Shown: piece after piece, positions 16,912 to 24,646 of the stretch
Layout of the letters: every line of letters begins with the position of its first letter
Numbering within the stretch: the first letter of the stretch is position 1
NCBI GenBank assembly: GCA_000955785.1
Contig: JYOD01000094.1
Span: 1-64,000 of the forward strand
DNA: 64,000 bases
Reading direction: 5' to 3'
Origin: Burkholderiaceae bacterium 16
GTDB taxonomy: Bacteria > Pseudomonadota > Gammaproteobacteria > Burkholderiales > Burkholderiaceae
The notes under the pieces: generated by a model
Seen by the model: only the letters and a program-made list of their open reading frames with translations
Told to the model about the DNA's origin: nothing
Database searches by the model: none
Position numbers and translations under genes: made by a program

Positions 16912-18234
16912 TCAGAACACCGTGCCATCGCTATTGATGACGAATGGCGGCGGACCGCCGGGCCTGCGCTTGGCGGCAATGCGCCGTCCCGCGGCCCAGG
17001 TGCCGCCTTCCAGCACGCGGGCAAGCGGGAACGCCGCGGCCGACAGGCCAAGCGCCTCGCGCACCGACGCGGCCACAAGGTCGAGCCCCGTCACCGTAAG
17101 GGCACGCCATTCCACGATGACCGGTTCATCGACCGTATGCGCCACGGCTGCGAATCCGGGATCGCGCGGCACCATCAGTTCGAAATCGAACAGCAGGCCA
17201 CCATTGCGGTATTCGGGCAAGCCCGTCAGCGCCTCCAGCCCGGTCACGGTCAGGCCGGCATCTTCGAGCGGCTCCAGCAGCGAGTACGTCAGCCACTGCG
17301 TCAGCTTGTGGAAAGGCACCAGCCCGTCGGTACAGGCCGGATGTGGCCAGCAGTCTCCCAGCGATATGCCGCCGAGGCTGACGCGCCCCGGCCACACGGG
17401 CCCGAGTGCTACCAGCAGCGTGGTCAGCACGAAGCCGGCCTCGATCTGGCTGTCGACGGCATGTGCCTTGAGGTAGTCATACAGGTTGCCCAGACGCGCA
17501 GGCGTGCCGAACACGGCCGGCGTGGCCTGCGCCACTTCGCCCAACCGGCGCAGCAGGCCGGCACGGCCGTCCAGGCCAACCAGCCGATTGTGCTGTGCCA
17601 CCTGGAAGGCGGTTGCGATGGAAGGCGCATCGATCCGCATCAGCCGCTCGGCGTCGGAGCGCAGCGGCTGGCCCGGCTGGGCGGAAAAGCCACCGCGCGC
17701 GAACAAGTCGAAGCTGGCTACGCCAAGCCCCTCGGAACGGGTCAGCAGCAGGTCGCTGGCCGGATCGCGGTAGCGCCAGTCGGGGCCTGCGCCGGCGTCC
17801 AGCAACACGCTGGGAATCACCAGATCGATGCCGATGCGGGCGCGCTCCTCGCGGTCAGCCTCGCCGGAAAGCCCGCCGCGTTCGCACAGGATCTGCCAGC
17901 GGTCCAGCCTCTCGCCGGGCCCGCCGCTTTCAAAGTGGCGCCAGCGGCTGTGGTACGGCACGTTCAGGTCCGGATAACGTTCCCGGATGGTGGCCGCCAC
18001 ATAATCGGCCACCGCCGGAATCCGTTCCGGGTGCCACGTGAACAGCTCTGACGCGCCTGCCGCCACATGGTCCGTCACGGCGGCGCATCGGGTGCGTACC
18101 GCCAGGCCGGTCAGCAGCGCCGCGGCCGGATGGCCAGGTGGCACGGGACTGGCCCATCCGCCGCGGCCATCCGCGTCATTCGTGAACGCACTGGGGGAGC
18201 CCTGCGGGCCGCCCGCTTCGGGTATCTCGTTCAT
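16912..18234 (-). CDS. URC4/Urg3 family protein (DUF1688), uracil catabolism
   Basis: The 440-residue cytoplasmic protein matches the DUF1688/URC4 family throughout: VRTRCAAVTDHV near the N-terminus, PYHSRWRHFE, LDAGAGPDWRYRDP (~160), a LFDFELMVP segment and the C-terminal PFVINSDGTVF. URC4 is needed for uracil breakdown by the URC route, first described in the yeast Lachancea kluyveri; its exact reaction was not settled in the work I know. Its ATGA overlap with urc1 upstream and the upp gene downstream make a compact URC1-URC4-URC6 set. The length is normal for the family. Confidence 0.88.
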   Translation of the reverse strand: MNEIPEAGGPQGSPSAFTNDADGRGGWASPVPPGHPAAALLTGLAVRTRCAAVTDHVAAGASELFTWHPERIPAVADYVAATIRERYPDLNVPYHSRWRHFESGGPGERLDRWQILCERGGLSGEADREERARIGIDLVIPSVLLDAGAGPDWRYRDPASDLLLTRSEGLGVASFDLFARGGFSAQPGQPLRSDAERLMRIDAPSIATAFQVAQHNRLVGLDGRAGLLRRLGEVAQATPAVFGTPARLGNLYDYLKAHAVDSQIEAGFVLTTLLVALGPVWPGRVSLGGISLGDCWPHPACTDGLVPFHKLTQWLTYSLLEPLEDAGLTVTGLEALTGLPEYRNGGLLFDFELMVPRDPGFAAVAHTVDEPVIVEWRALTVTGLDLVAASVREALGLSAAAFPLARVLEGGTWAAGRRIAAKRRPGGPPPFVINSDGTVF

Positions 18235-19469
18235 TCGTCCAGTCCTCTACCCTTGGCCAGCGCGAGTTCCTCGGCACCGGGCGGGGTATAGCTCGTGAAA
18301 TAGCCAGCCGCCACCTTGGCGTCGATTTCCACTCGGGCATCGGCCGGGATCAGTGCATCGGGAATCGCCACCTGTTCGACCACCTCGATACCCTGAGCGG
18401 TCAGCGCCCCGTGCTTCATATTACTCATCGAAGCCCAGCGATCGATACGCTTGATGCCAAGCCAGTGAAATACATCGGGCATGAGTTCCTGGAAGCGCAT
18501 GTCCTGCACGCCGGCCACGCACTCCGTACGCGCGAAATACGTCTCGGCCCGGTCGCCGCCGACCTGGCGCTTGCGGGCGTTATAGACCAGGAACTTGGTC
18601 ACTTCGCCCAGTGCCCGGCCCTCCTTGCGGTTATAGACCACCAGGCCCACCCCGCCCTGCTGCGCCATCTCGATGCAAACCTCGATGCCGTGCGCCAGGT
18701 AGGGCCTGCAGGTACAGATATCGGAGCCGAACACGTCCGAGCCGTTGCACTCGTCGTGCACGCGGCAGGCCACCTTGGTCTCTGGCTTGCCCAGCTTGCC
18801 CACATCGCCGAAAAAGTACAGGGTCATGCCACCGATCGGCGGCAGGAACACCTTCAGGTCGGGCCGCGTCACCAGTTCGGGGAACATGCCGCCGGTCTGC
18901 TCGAACAGGCTGCGGCGCAGCATGCTCTCCTTGATCTCGAAGCGGCGCGCCAGCGCCGGCAGGTACCAGACCGGGTCGATCGCTGCCTTGGTGACACGTA
19001 CGTCGCCATTGGCGTGCAGGATCTGGCCGTCAGGCGTGAGGCGGCCGGCTGCAATGGCTCCCATCAGTTCAGGCATATTGATGTGTGCCCGCGTAATGGC
19101 GATCGTCGGCCGGATATCGATACCCGCCGCGATGCGGTCTGCAAAGGCAGTCGAGACCAGATGGCCCCACGGATCCAGGGAGACGATCTTGTCAGGGTCG
19201 CTCCATTGCGGATGGGGCCCGACGATCTCGGCCGGAGAGGTATCGGTGAGATCGGCGCGATGATCCCGCTGCAGCTTGCCGGAGGCCACCGCAAGCGCCC
19301 GGTACACCGCATAGGCGCCGGAGTGGGTGCCAATGACATTGCGTTGGGCCGGATTGGTCACGCTGGCGATCACAGGTCCGCGCTCCGCCGCCGTGGCGGC
19401 CCCCCAGTGGATGGGTTCGGCCGGCTTGTCGCGGCGTGCGTGCGAAGTCAGGACAATATGGTCGGACAT
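18231..19469 (-). CDS. GTP cyclohydrolase II-like protein, URC1 type
   Basis: This 412-residue protein is larger than RibA. The GTP-cyclohydrolase II domain occupies residues ~220-390, with the zinc cysteines Cys241, Cys252 and Cys254 in HDECNGSDVFGSDICTC. An N-terminal domain of about 210 residues is typical of Urc1 rather than of riboflavin enzymes. Urc1 is thought to open the pyrimidine ring of a uracil nucleotide in the URC pathway. It is the first gene of the operon, has a GAGG ribosome binding site five bases before ATG 19469, and lies directly behind the putative RutR-type operator. Confidence 0.88.
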   Translation of the reverse strand: MSDHIVLTSHARRDKPAEPIHWGAATAAERGPVIASVTNPAQRNVIGTHSGAYAVYRALAVASGKLQRDHRADLTDTSPAEIVGPHPQWSDPDKIVSLDPWGHLVSTAFADRIAAGIDIRPTIAITRAHINMPELMGAIAAGRLTPDGQILHANGDVRVTKAAIDPVWYLPALARRFEIKESMLRRSLFEQTGGMFPELVTRPDLKVFLPPIGGMTLYFFGDVGKLGKPETKVACRVHDECNGSDVFGSDICTCRPYLAHGIEVCIEMAQQGGVGLVVYNRKEGRALGEVTKFLVYNARKRQVGGDRAETYFARTECVAGVQDMRFQELMPDVFHWLGIKRIDRWASMSNMKHGALTAQGIEVVEQVAIPDALIPADARVEIDAKVAAGYFTSYTPPGAEELALAKGRGLDE

Positions 19470-19489
19470 GGCAGCCTCGGAACAGGAAT

Positions 19490-19507
19490 CCTGACCAAAC
19501 GGTCAGG
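19490..19507. promoter_or_regulatory. RutR/TetR-type operator of the uracil operon
   Basis: The perfect palindrome CCTGACCAAACGGTCAGG has two 7-bp arms and a 4-bp centre. Its core TGACCAAACGGTCA differs at one position from the E. coli RutR consensus TGACCANNTGGTCA. It lies 21-38 bp upstream of the urc1 start codon and just downstream of the predicted transcription start, a repressor position. The RutR-like protein in the same operon is the obvious ligand. Confidence 0.75.
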
Positions 19508-19518
19508 TTTGCAATTCC

Positions 19519-19548
19519 ATAGTAGGCAACCTTCGTGCCATATCCCAA
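19519..19548 (-). promoter_or_regulatory. Predicted sigma-70 promoter of urc1
   Basis: On the minus strand, TTGGGA (19548-19543) and TACTAT (19524-19519) are separated by 18 bp. Transcription would start near 19512, right at the edge of the palindromic operator. Confidence 0.5.
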
Positions 19549-19660
19549 TGCTAGTTTCTACCTTGTGTTGCATGCCGCACGATGGCGTGCCGCACCATCC
19601 GCGTGCGCGCGCACCGCTCCGCTCGCCAGTTCATGGTGCACAGTCACCATGCAAAAGAAA

Positions 19661-19693
19661 AGCGGCACCCGGCCGCTGGGGCGGGGTGCCGCT
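19661..19693 (-). terminator. Intrinsic terminator after the acyltransferase gene
   Basis: The stem AGCGGCACCC / GGGTGCCGCT is followed on the minus strand by TTTTC. It lies 20 bp beyond the end of the acyltransferase gene. Confidence 0.7.
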
Positions 19694-19712
19694 GGGCTGT
19701 GATCGCGAGGGG

Positions 19713-20831
19713 TCAGGTCGACCGATGCTGCCCGCCCTGCTGCCGCTGGGCCGGCTCCGCACGCGCCGGCCACAAGGCCATGCGCAATGCGCGCAGCGGG
19801 TCGGTACTCTCCACGTAACGGTGGAACGCGGTGCCGGCAACGTTGCTCAACAGCCATGCCAGTATCATGCCCAGCGCATTGAGCAGCGGCCGATTCGGTG
19901 CAACGTGGAATACCACCGCGTTCACGACCAGGCATACCGGGAAATGCACCAGGAAGACCGAGTAAGAAATGCGCCCGAAAAATGCCAGGCTCGAGGCCTG
20001 CGGCCAGCGATCCAGCCACCCTCCGCGCCGCGCAACGGCCAGCAGCAGGGCGATGGATAGCGCCACGGCAATGCGCAGGCGGAAGTCCACGATCAGTGCC
20101 GCCAGCACCACTGCGCCCAGCACCAGCAACGCAACCGGCGAACGCTCCGGTGCGGAGGCCCAGAACGCCAGCGTGCCCATGCCATAGGCGCCGAAGAAGT
20201 AAATCGCCCAGATATCCCAGGCCGCATCCCGGTTAAACCAGAACAGCGAAGCCACGACCAGCCCCGCCACCACCAGCGGCCCGAGCGGGCTGCCGCCGAT
20301 ATCGAACCATTGCGCGCAGCGGCGCGCCGCCCATAGCGCAACAATCAGCAAGACGAACAGTTGCAGATCGATGGCCACGTACCAGACGCCGGCCGACAAC
20401 GCGTCGAAGTCGAGCACGTTGTGCAGCAGCAGCACATGTGCCAGGAACTGATACAGGTCGGGGGCCGACGGAATGGAATCGTGATGCATCCAGGTGCGCG
20501 CAATGGCGGCACCGGCAATCGCAATCAGGATGGCCACGCTATAGGGCACCACCAGCTTCTGGTAGCGGCGCCAGATCGCCTGCAAGGGATGCGGCACCAC
20601 CAGATGCCCGCCCGGCGCCAGGCTACGCGCCGCCAGGAAGCCACTGATGACAAGAAACGCCTGAACGGCGATGCGCGCGTACTGCGAGAACCAGTCAAGG
20701 AGGTCGGGAGCCAACACGTGCGCCGCATCGGACATGGGGCCGTAGAAGGCAAGATGGTGCAGCACGATCAGTTGGGAACTGATCGCCTTGAGAGCGTCAA
20801 TGCACGCCATGCGCGAAGGACGGGGGCTCAT
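19713..20831 (-). CDS. Acyltransferase family 3 membrane protein
   Basis: The 372-residue protein has about ten hydrophobic segments. Its N-terminus (CIDALKAISSQLIVLHHLAFYG, described in parts, residues ~9-30) matches the acyltransferase-3 (OafA/OpgC/YiaH) family, with the conserved His pair in LHHLA. FGRISYSVFLVHFPV near residue 285 matches the family's late HFP segment. These enzymes O-acylate cell-surface sugars across the inner membrane. ATG 20831 or ATG 20810 (MACID) could start it. It is monocistronic between the urc operon and the membrane-protein gene. Confidence 0.85.
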   Translation of the reverse strand: MSPRPSRMACIDALKAISSQLIVLHHLAFYGPMSDAAHVLAPDLLDWFSQYARIAVQAFLVISGFLAARSLAPGGHLVVPHPLQAIWRRYQKLVVPYSVAILIAIAGAAIARTWMHHDSIPSAPDLYQFLAHVLLLHNVLDFDALSAGVWYVAIDLQLFVLLIVALWAARRCAQWFDIGGSPLGPLVVAGLVVASLFWFNRDAAWDIWAIYFFGAYGMGTLAFWASAPERSPVALLVLGAVVLAALIVDFRLRIAVALSIALLLAVARRGGWLDRWPQASSLAFFGRISYSVFLVHFPVCLVVNAVVFHVAPNRPLLNALGMILAWLLSNVAGTAFHRYVESTDPLRALRMALWPARAEPAQRQQGGQHRST

Positions 20832-21138
20832 TTGTTATAAGAATGCTACAAAGTACACAAGGGTCGGATTTTACTCCTAAGAAACACGATCGGTACCGAA
20901 GCGGGCCGGGATGGAGCGTGACGAGATGTTTCAATGTGGCACAATCACCACATCTTTTCAAAAAATAGATATCTTCACGTCACATTAATATGGTTTCGGC
21001 TTAGAAACCGTGGCCGATGCCTGCCGTCGCTCCGGCCAGTCTGTCCCGGCCAGGGCGTTCGGTGAACGCGCCGCCTTGGCGGAATTTGCGCAGCAACGCG
21101 CAAGCGGCTTCGGCCTGATTCAGTTCGCTCTGCGCCGG
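20832..21138. other. Intergenic region, no gene seen
   Basis: This 307-bp gap lies between two minus-strand genes. An AT-rich half (20832-21000) contains TTATAA-like elements close to the acyltransferase start and probably holds its promoter. The rest is GC-rich with no coding signal or clear terminator. Confidence 0.4.
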
Positions 21139-21663
21139 CTAGCGGCGCGCCACCCGGCACGACAGCCAGAAAAGCACCGCCGCCGCCGCTAGCGAAACCC
21201 AGTAATCCGTCGGCGCGCCGGCCCACCAGTGAATATGCCAGGGCACGAAACCCGGTGAGAAGCGCGCCAGCCCGAACGCCGGGTTCAGCACGAACCACAG
21301 GAAGTCCTCGGCGATCCAGAACAGCATGATGCAGGTAATCACGCGCGCTTCGGCTCGCCAGTTCCAGCGTCCGCCGTAGACCAGCGGGAAATGGAAGAAC
21401 AGTGCCACGCAAGGGAACACCCACGCGTGATAACCGGTCATCGGGCGGCCGCCCCAGAAGATATCCAGGAGCCAGTGATGTTCGATGCGCCAGGTGGGCA
21501 GGTTTGCCGCCCAGCCCGCGGCCCCTTCAATCTGGATCTCCACATTGGCGAAGAAATACGCCAGCAGCAGCGTCCAGGCAACGGTAAGCATCAGCACCAG
21601 TGGATGCCGCGACGGGTAGGACTGCGCGCGCTGGTGCGAAGCCGAGAGATTCAGGGCGCGCAT
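21139..21663 (-). CDS. Integral membrane protein of unknown function
   Basis: The 174-residue protein starts at ATG 21663, two bases after the stop of the upstream glycosyltransferase gene. Four hydrophobic segments are visible (about residues 22-42, 78-98, 110-128 and 148-168). It is rich in Trp and His (RIEHHWLLDIFWGG, PWHIHWWAG), as in lipid-interacting membrane proteins. I do not recognise the family. The near-overlap with the diacylglycerol-glycosyltransferase-like gene suggests a helper in glycolipid synthesis or transport, which is inference only. Confidence 0.7.
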   Translation of the reverse strand: MRALNLSASHQRAQSYPSRHPLVLMLTVAWTLLLAYFFANVEIQIEGAAGWAANLPTWRIEHHWLLDIFWGGRPMTGYHAWVFPCVALFFHFPLVYGGRWNWRAEARVITCIMLFWIAEDFLWFVLNPAFGLARFSPGFVPWHIHWWAGAPTDYWVSLAAAAVLFWLSCRVARR

Positions 21664-21664
21664 C

Positions 21665-22846
21665 TCAGCGTCCCGCCTGCGCCACACCCGCAGCCTGCCC
21701 GGTCAGTTGGCCGCACCGCTCCAGGTGCCCCAGCACGGTTTCCAGCACGCGGCGCGCCGCCGCCGGTCGCCCCAGCGCGCGGGCGCGCACGCGCATCTGA
21801 TCGAGCCGCGCCGGCTCCGCCAGCAATAGCCGGACCCGATATTCGAGCGACACGAGATCGACCGCCTTGAGCGCAGCGCCCTGCTCCAGCAGGTAATCGG
21901 CATTGCGCTCCTCCTGGCCGGGGATGGGCGCATTGACCACCATCGGCACACCCATTGCCAGGCATTCGGATGTGGTCAGGCCACCGGGCTTGGTGATGAC
22001 CAGGTCGGAGCAAGCCATCAGGCGCTCCACTTCGTTGGTGAAGCCAAAGGGGAAGAGCCGGGTGGGATGCGCGGAAGCCAGTGTCTTGAGCCGCGCCAGC
22101 GCCGTCTCGTTGCGCCCGGCGAGCACGATCAGCTGGAAATCGTGATCCAGCCGCATCAGTGCATCGGCCACTTCGTCAAGGCCGCCCAGCCCTGCCCCAC
22201 CACCCATCAGCATGATCGTGCGCCGGGCCGCATCGAGGCCGAAGTGCCGCGCGCAAGCCTGGCGGTCCTGCGGGTGGGCAAACGCCGGCACCACCGGGAT
22301 GCCGGTGGTATGGACGCGGCCCGCCTCGATGCGATTGGCCCGCATGCGAAAGGCGATTTCCTCGCTGGCGGCGAAATAGCCCGTCATATTGGGAATCACC
22401 CACATGCCGTGCAGATCGAAATCGGTCACCTGCACCCACACCGGCACCGCCATCCGCAGCCGGCGTACCTCATGCATCAGGATCTCCGCGGGCAGGAAAT
22501 GCGTGCATACGATGGCATCCGGCGCAAATTCATCGATCGCGCGGCGCAGCGCGCGCGTGCTCAGTCGCTCGGCGGCGCGCCGCAGCTTCTGCATCGGCGC
22601 GGCCGGGTCGGCCTCGGAGGTACGCTGGTAGAGCATGCCCCACAAGGCCGGATAGCTATTGACCAGCTTGATGTAGAAATCGGTGTAGACCTTGCGGAAA
22701 GTGGCCGGGACGTGCTCCATGACATCGAGGTGCAGCGTCTGCACTCCCGGAAATTCGGCTTCGGCGGTGAGGCGAAGGGCTTCGGCGGCGCGCATGTGGC
22801 CGGCGCCGGCGGAAACGCTGAGGAACAGGATCTTCTGCTGCGACAT
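21665..22846 (-). CDS. MGDG-synthase / UgtP-like glycosyltransferase (GT28)
   Basis: The 393-residue protein has the N-terminal glycine-rich loop LFLSVSAGAGHMRAAEALR (residues 7-25) of the monogalactosyldiacylglycerol synthase domain. The second domain has a MLMGGGAGLGG turn (~212) and the sugar-nucleotide site TKPGGLTTSECLAMGVPMV (~283-301). Members transfer glucose or galactose from a UDP-sugar to diacylglycerol at the inner membrane, and some proteobacteria use them to make glycolipids when phosphate is scarce. It is followed immediately by a small membrane protein gene and preceded 66 bp upstream by the DUF2135 genes. Confidence 0.87.
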   Translation of the reverse strand: MSQQKILFLSVSAGAGHMRAAEALRLTAEAEFPGVQTLHLDVMEHVPATFRKVYTDFYIKLVNSYPALWGMLYQRTSEADPAAPMQKLRRAAERLSTRALRRAIDEFAPDAIVCTHFLPAEILMHEVRRLRMAVPVWVQVTDFDLHGMWVIPNMTGYFAASEEIAFRMRANRIEAGRVHTTGIPVVPAFAHPQDRQACARHFGLDAARRTIMLMGGGAGLGGLDEVADALMRLDHDFQLIVLAGRNETALARLKTLASAHPTRLFPFGFTNEVERLMACSDLVITKPGGLTTSECLAMGVPMVVNAPIPGQEERNADYLLEQGAALKAVDLVSLEYRVRLLLAEPARLDQMRVRARALGRPAAARRVLETVLGHLERCGQLTGQAAGVAQAGR

Positions 22847-22912
22847 GTGAATTGTGATTTCCAGGAAAGATCCGGGCTGGCCGGGAATGTGAAGCCTGCG
22901 CCCGCAGCGGGA

Positions 22913-23752
22913 TCACTTCATGACAAAGGACTTGATCAGGGTCAGCTCGCCGGGCTTGCGCATCGGCACCCGGAACACCTGCTGCTTTTCGTTAGGGGTG
23001 TTCTCGTCGGTGATCAACGCGACTTGCGCCACGGTGATGGCCTCCGGGCCGGCGCCGCTGCCATAGTAGTTGACGTAGACCAGATAGGTGCCGGGCGGCG
23101 GCGCGGCGATGGAATAGATCTCGGGCCCGTAACCTGTGGTGACATCGACGTCGAGCGCGCCGCCATTGGTGGCCACGCGGTTCGCATAGAACGTGTGCTG
23201 GCCATCGGGCGCCACCACATGCAGGTCCAGGTCGGTCTGATCGCTATCCCAGGACAGCACCACGCGCAGGCGCGGGCGCGTCTTGCCCTGGTAGCCGTCG
23301 TAGAACTGCACGCGCTTGCTGGCGCCCTGCGCGCTGCGGATTTCCACGCTGTTGCTGCCGCCGGAGAAGGCGAACGGCCGCGAGAAGCGGCCATCTTCCT
23401 CGACCCGCTGCGGCATGGCCACGCCGTTGACCACCAGGGTAGCAACCGATGAGCCGGCGCGGCGCCCGCCCGGCGACGGGCTCGTGGCCTCGCCCTCAGG
23501 CTTCGGCGCTGAACGGATGCGCCCGGCGATCATCGCGCTGGCGGCCTGTCCCGCCCGCGTGGAAACCGCCACAGCGGGGTAGTGGACTTCCTGCGTATAG
23601 GCCGAGGCCGCGGTGTCCCCGGCGGAATTGCGCCAGCCGTTGCGCGGCGTGGTGAACTCGATGGCATCGTCCGCGCGCGCGGCCCCCGCCAGCAGCAGCG
23701 CCGGCAGGGTCAGGCTGAAAATGGCTAACTTCGGCAAACGCTGCATATCCAT
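22913..23752 (-). CDS. DUF2135 (YfaP/MagF-like) exported protein, copy 2
   Basis: The 279-residue protein has a signal peptide (cleavage near AARA-DD, ~27). A C-terminal DUF2135 domain covers residues ~150-279, with RVVLSWDSDQTDLDLHVV, PDGQHTFYANR, YGPEIYSIAAPPPGTYLVYVNYYG in parts and a FRVPMRKPGELTLIKSF ending. It is paralogous to the protein at 23819-24646, with the same order of segments and about 275 residues each. It is the last gene of the macroglobulin operon, 66 bp after its sister. In the Pseudomonas mag system the DUF2135 member is a partner of the macroglobulin. Confidence 0.85.
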   Translation of the reverse strand: MDMQRLPKLAIFSLTLPALLLAGAARADDAIEFTTPRNGWRNSAGDTAASAYTQEVHYPAVAVSTRAGQAASAMIAGRIRSAPKPEGEATSPSPGGRRAGSSVATLVVNGVAMPQRVEEDGRFSRPFAFSGGSNSVEIRSAQGASKRVQFYDGYQGKTRPRLRVVLSWDSDQTDLDLHVVAPDGQHTFYANRVATNGGALDVDVTTGYGPEIYSIAAPPPGTYLVYVNYYGSGAGPEAITVAQVALITDENTPNEKQQVFRVPMRKPGELTLIKSFVMK

Positions 23753-23818
23753 GCTTCCTTACTGACGTTCTTTGCGGCAGTTTTTCCGCTCTTTTACTGA
23801 CCGCGTGCCCGCTACTGC

Positions 23819-24646
23819 TCAGAACCGCACCGATTTCATCAGCGCCAGCTCGCCCAGCTTGCGCAGCGGCACCACGAGCGTCTCACGCTTTTCGTTGAGC
23901 GTGTTCTCGTTGTGGATCAGCGTGAGCTTGGCGGTGATCAGGTCGCGCTCGTTCGCGCCCTTCTCGAAGTTGTAGCCGGCGGCGTTGAAATTGCCCCAGT
24001 AGTTCACATAGAACAACCACACGCCGGGACGCGGCGCCGCACTCGAAAAAATCTCCGGTCCCGCGCCGTCCACACTGTCCACGTCCAGCCCGCCCCCCTC
24101 CGGCAAGAGCGGGCTGGCAAAGAAGGCATGGCCGCCATCCGGCGAAATCACATGCAGGTCGACCTCGGCCTTGGGATCGTCCCAGGTCAGCACGGCGCGC
24201 AGCTTGGCCTGGGTCTTGGTGGCATCGGCCTCGTAGAACTGCAAGCGCTGGCGCGAAGCGCCGTCGGCGGACACGACCTCCACGCTGTTGGAGCCGCGCC
24301 CGAAGGCCCAGGGCCGCGCGAAGCGTCCCTGCTCGTCGGTATACAGCGGCATGGCGGTGCCGTTGACGACCAGGGTGGGCGGCTTGCGGTCGGCCTTGCC
24401 GACTTTGCGCAAGCGCCCCTCGATCAGCGTGCGGTACTTTTGCGCGCCCCGGTCCACCGGCGGCTTGGGATAGGCGGCGGCGTAGCGTTCGAGTTCGCTG
24501 GACAGGCCACCGTGGCGCCAGCCGCCGACCGGACCTTCGAGATCGGCGACCGGCTCGGCCGCCGCGGCCAGCGGTGCTGCGGCGCAGGCCAGGGCCAGCG
24601 CGCCACAGCGCCAGTTGCGGATGCGTTTGCGGGTGGGTTTCATCAT
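23819..24646 (-). CDS. DUF2135 (YfaP/MagF-like) exported protein, copy 1
   Basis: This 275-residue exported protein has a signal peptide with cleavage near AAAAE (~30). A Pro-Thr-Leu-Val-Val-Asn segment (PPTLVVNGTAMPL, ~88-100) precedes the DUF2135 domain, which begins RAVLTWDDPKAEVDLHVI and ends VVPLRKLGELALMKSVRF. Both paralogs share the NSVEV and QFY strands before the domain, so the duplication includes the whole gene. Its ATG overlaps the stop of the DUF2300 gene (ATGATGA). It is expected to work in the periplasm with the macroglobulin. Confidence 0.86.
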   Translation of the reverse strand: MMKPTRKRIRNWRCGALALACAAAPLAAAAEPVADLEGPVGGWRHGGLSSELERYAAAYPKPPVDRGAQKYRTLIEGRLRKVGKADRKPPTLVVNGTAMPLYTDEQGRFARPWAFGRGSNSVEVVSADGASRQRLQFYEADATKTQAKLRAVLTWDDPKAEVDLHVISPDGGHAFFASPLLPEGGGLDVDSVDGAGPEIFSSAAPRPGVWLFYVNYWGNFNAAGYNFEKGANERDLITAKLTLIHNENTLNEKRETLVVPLRKLGELALMKSVRF

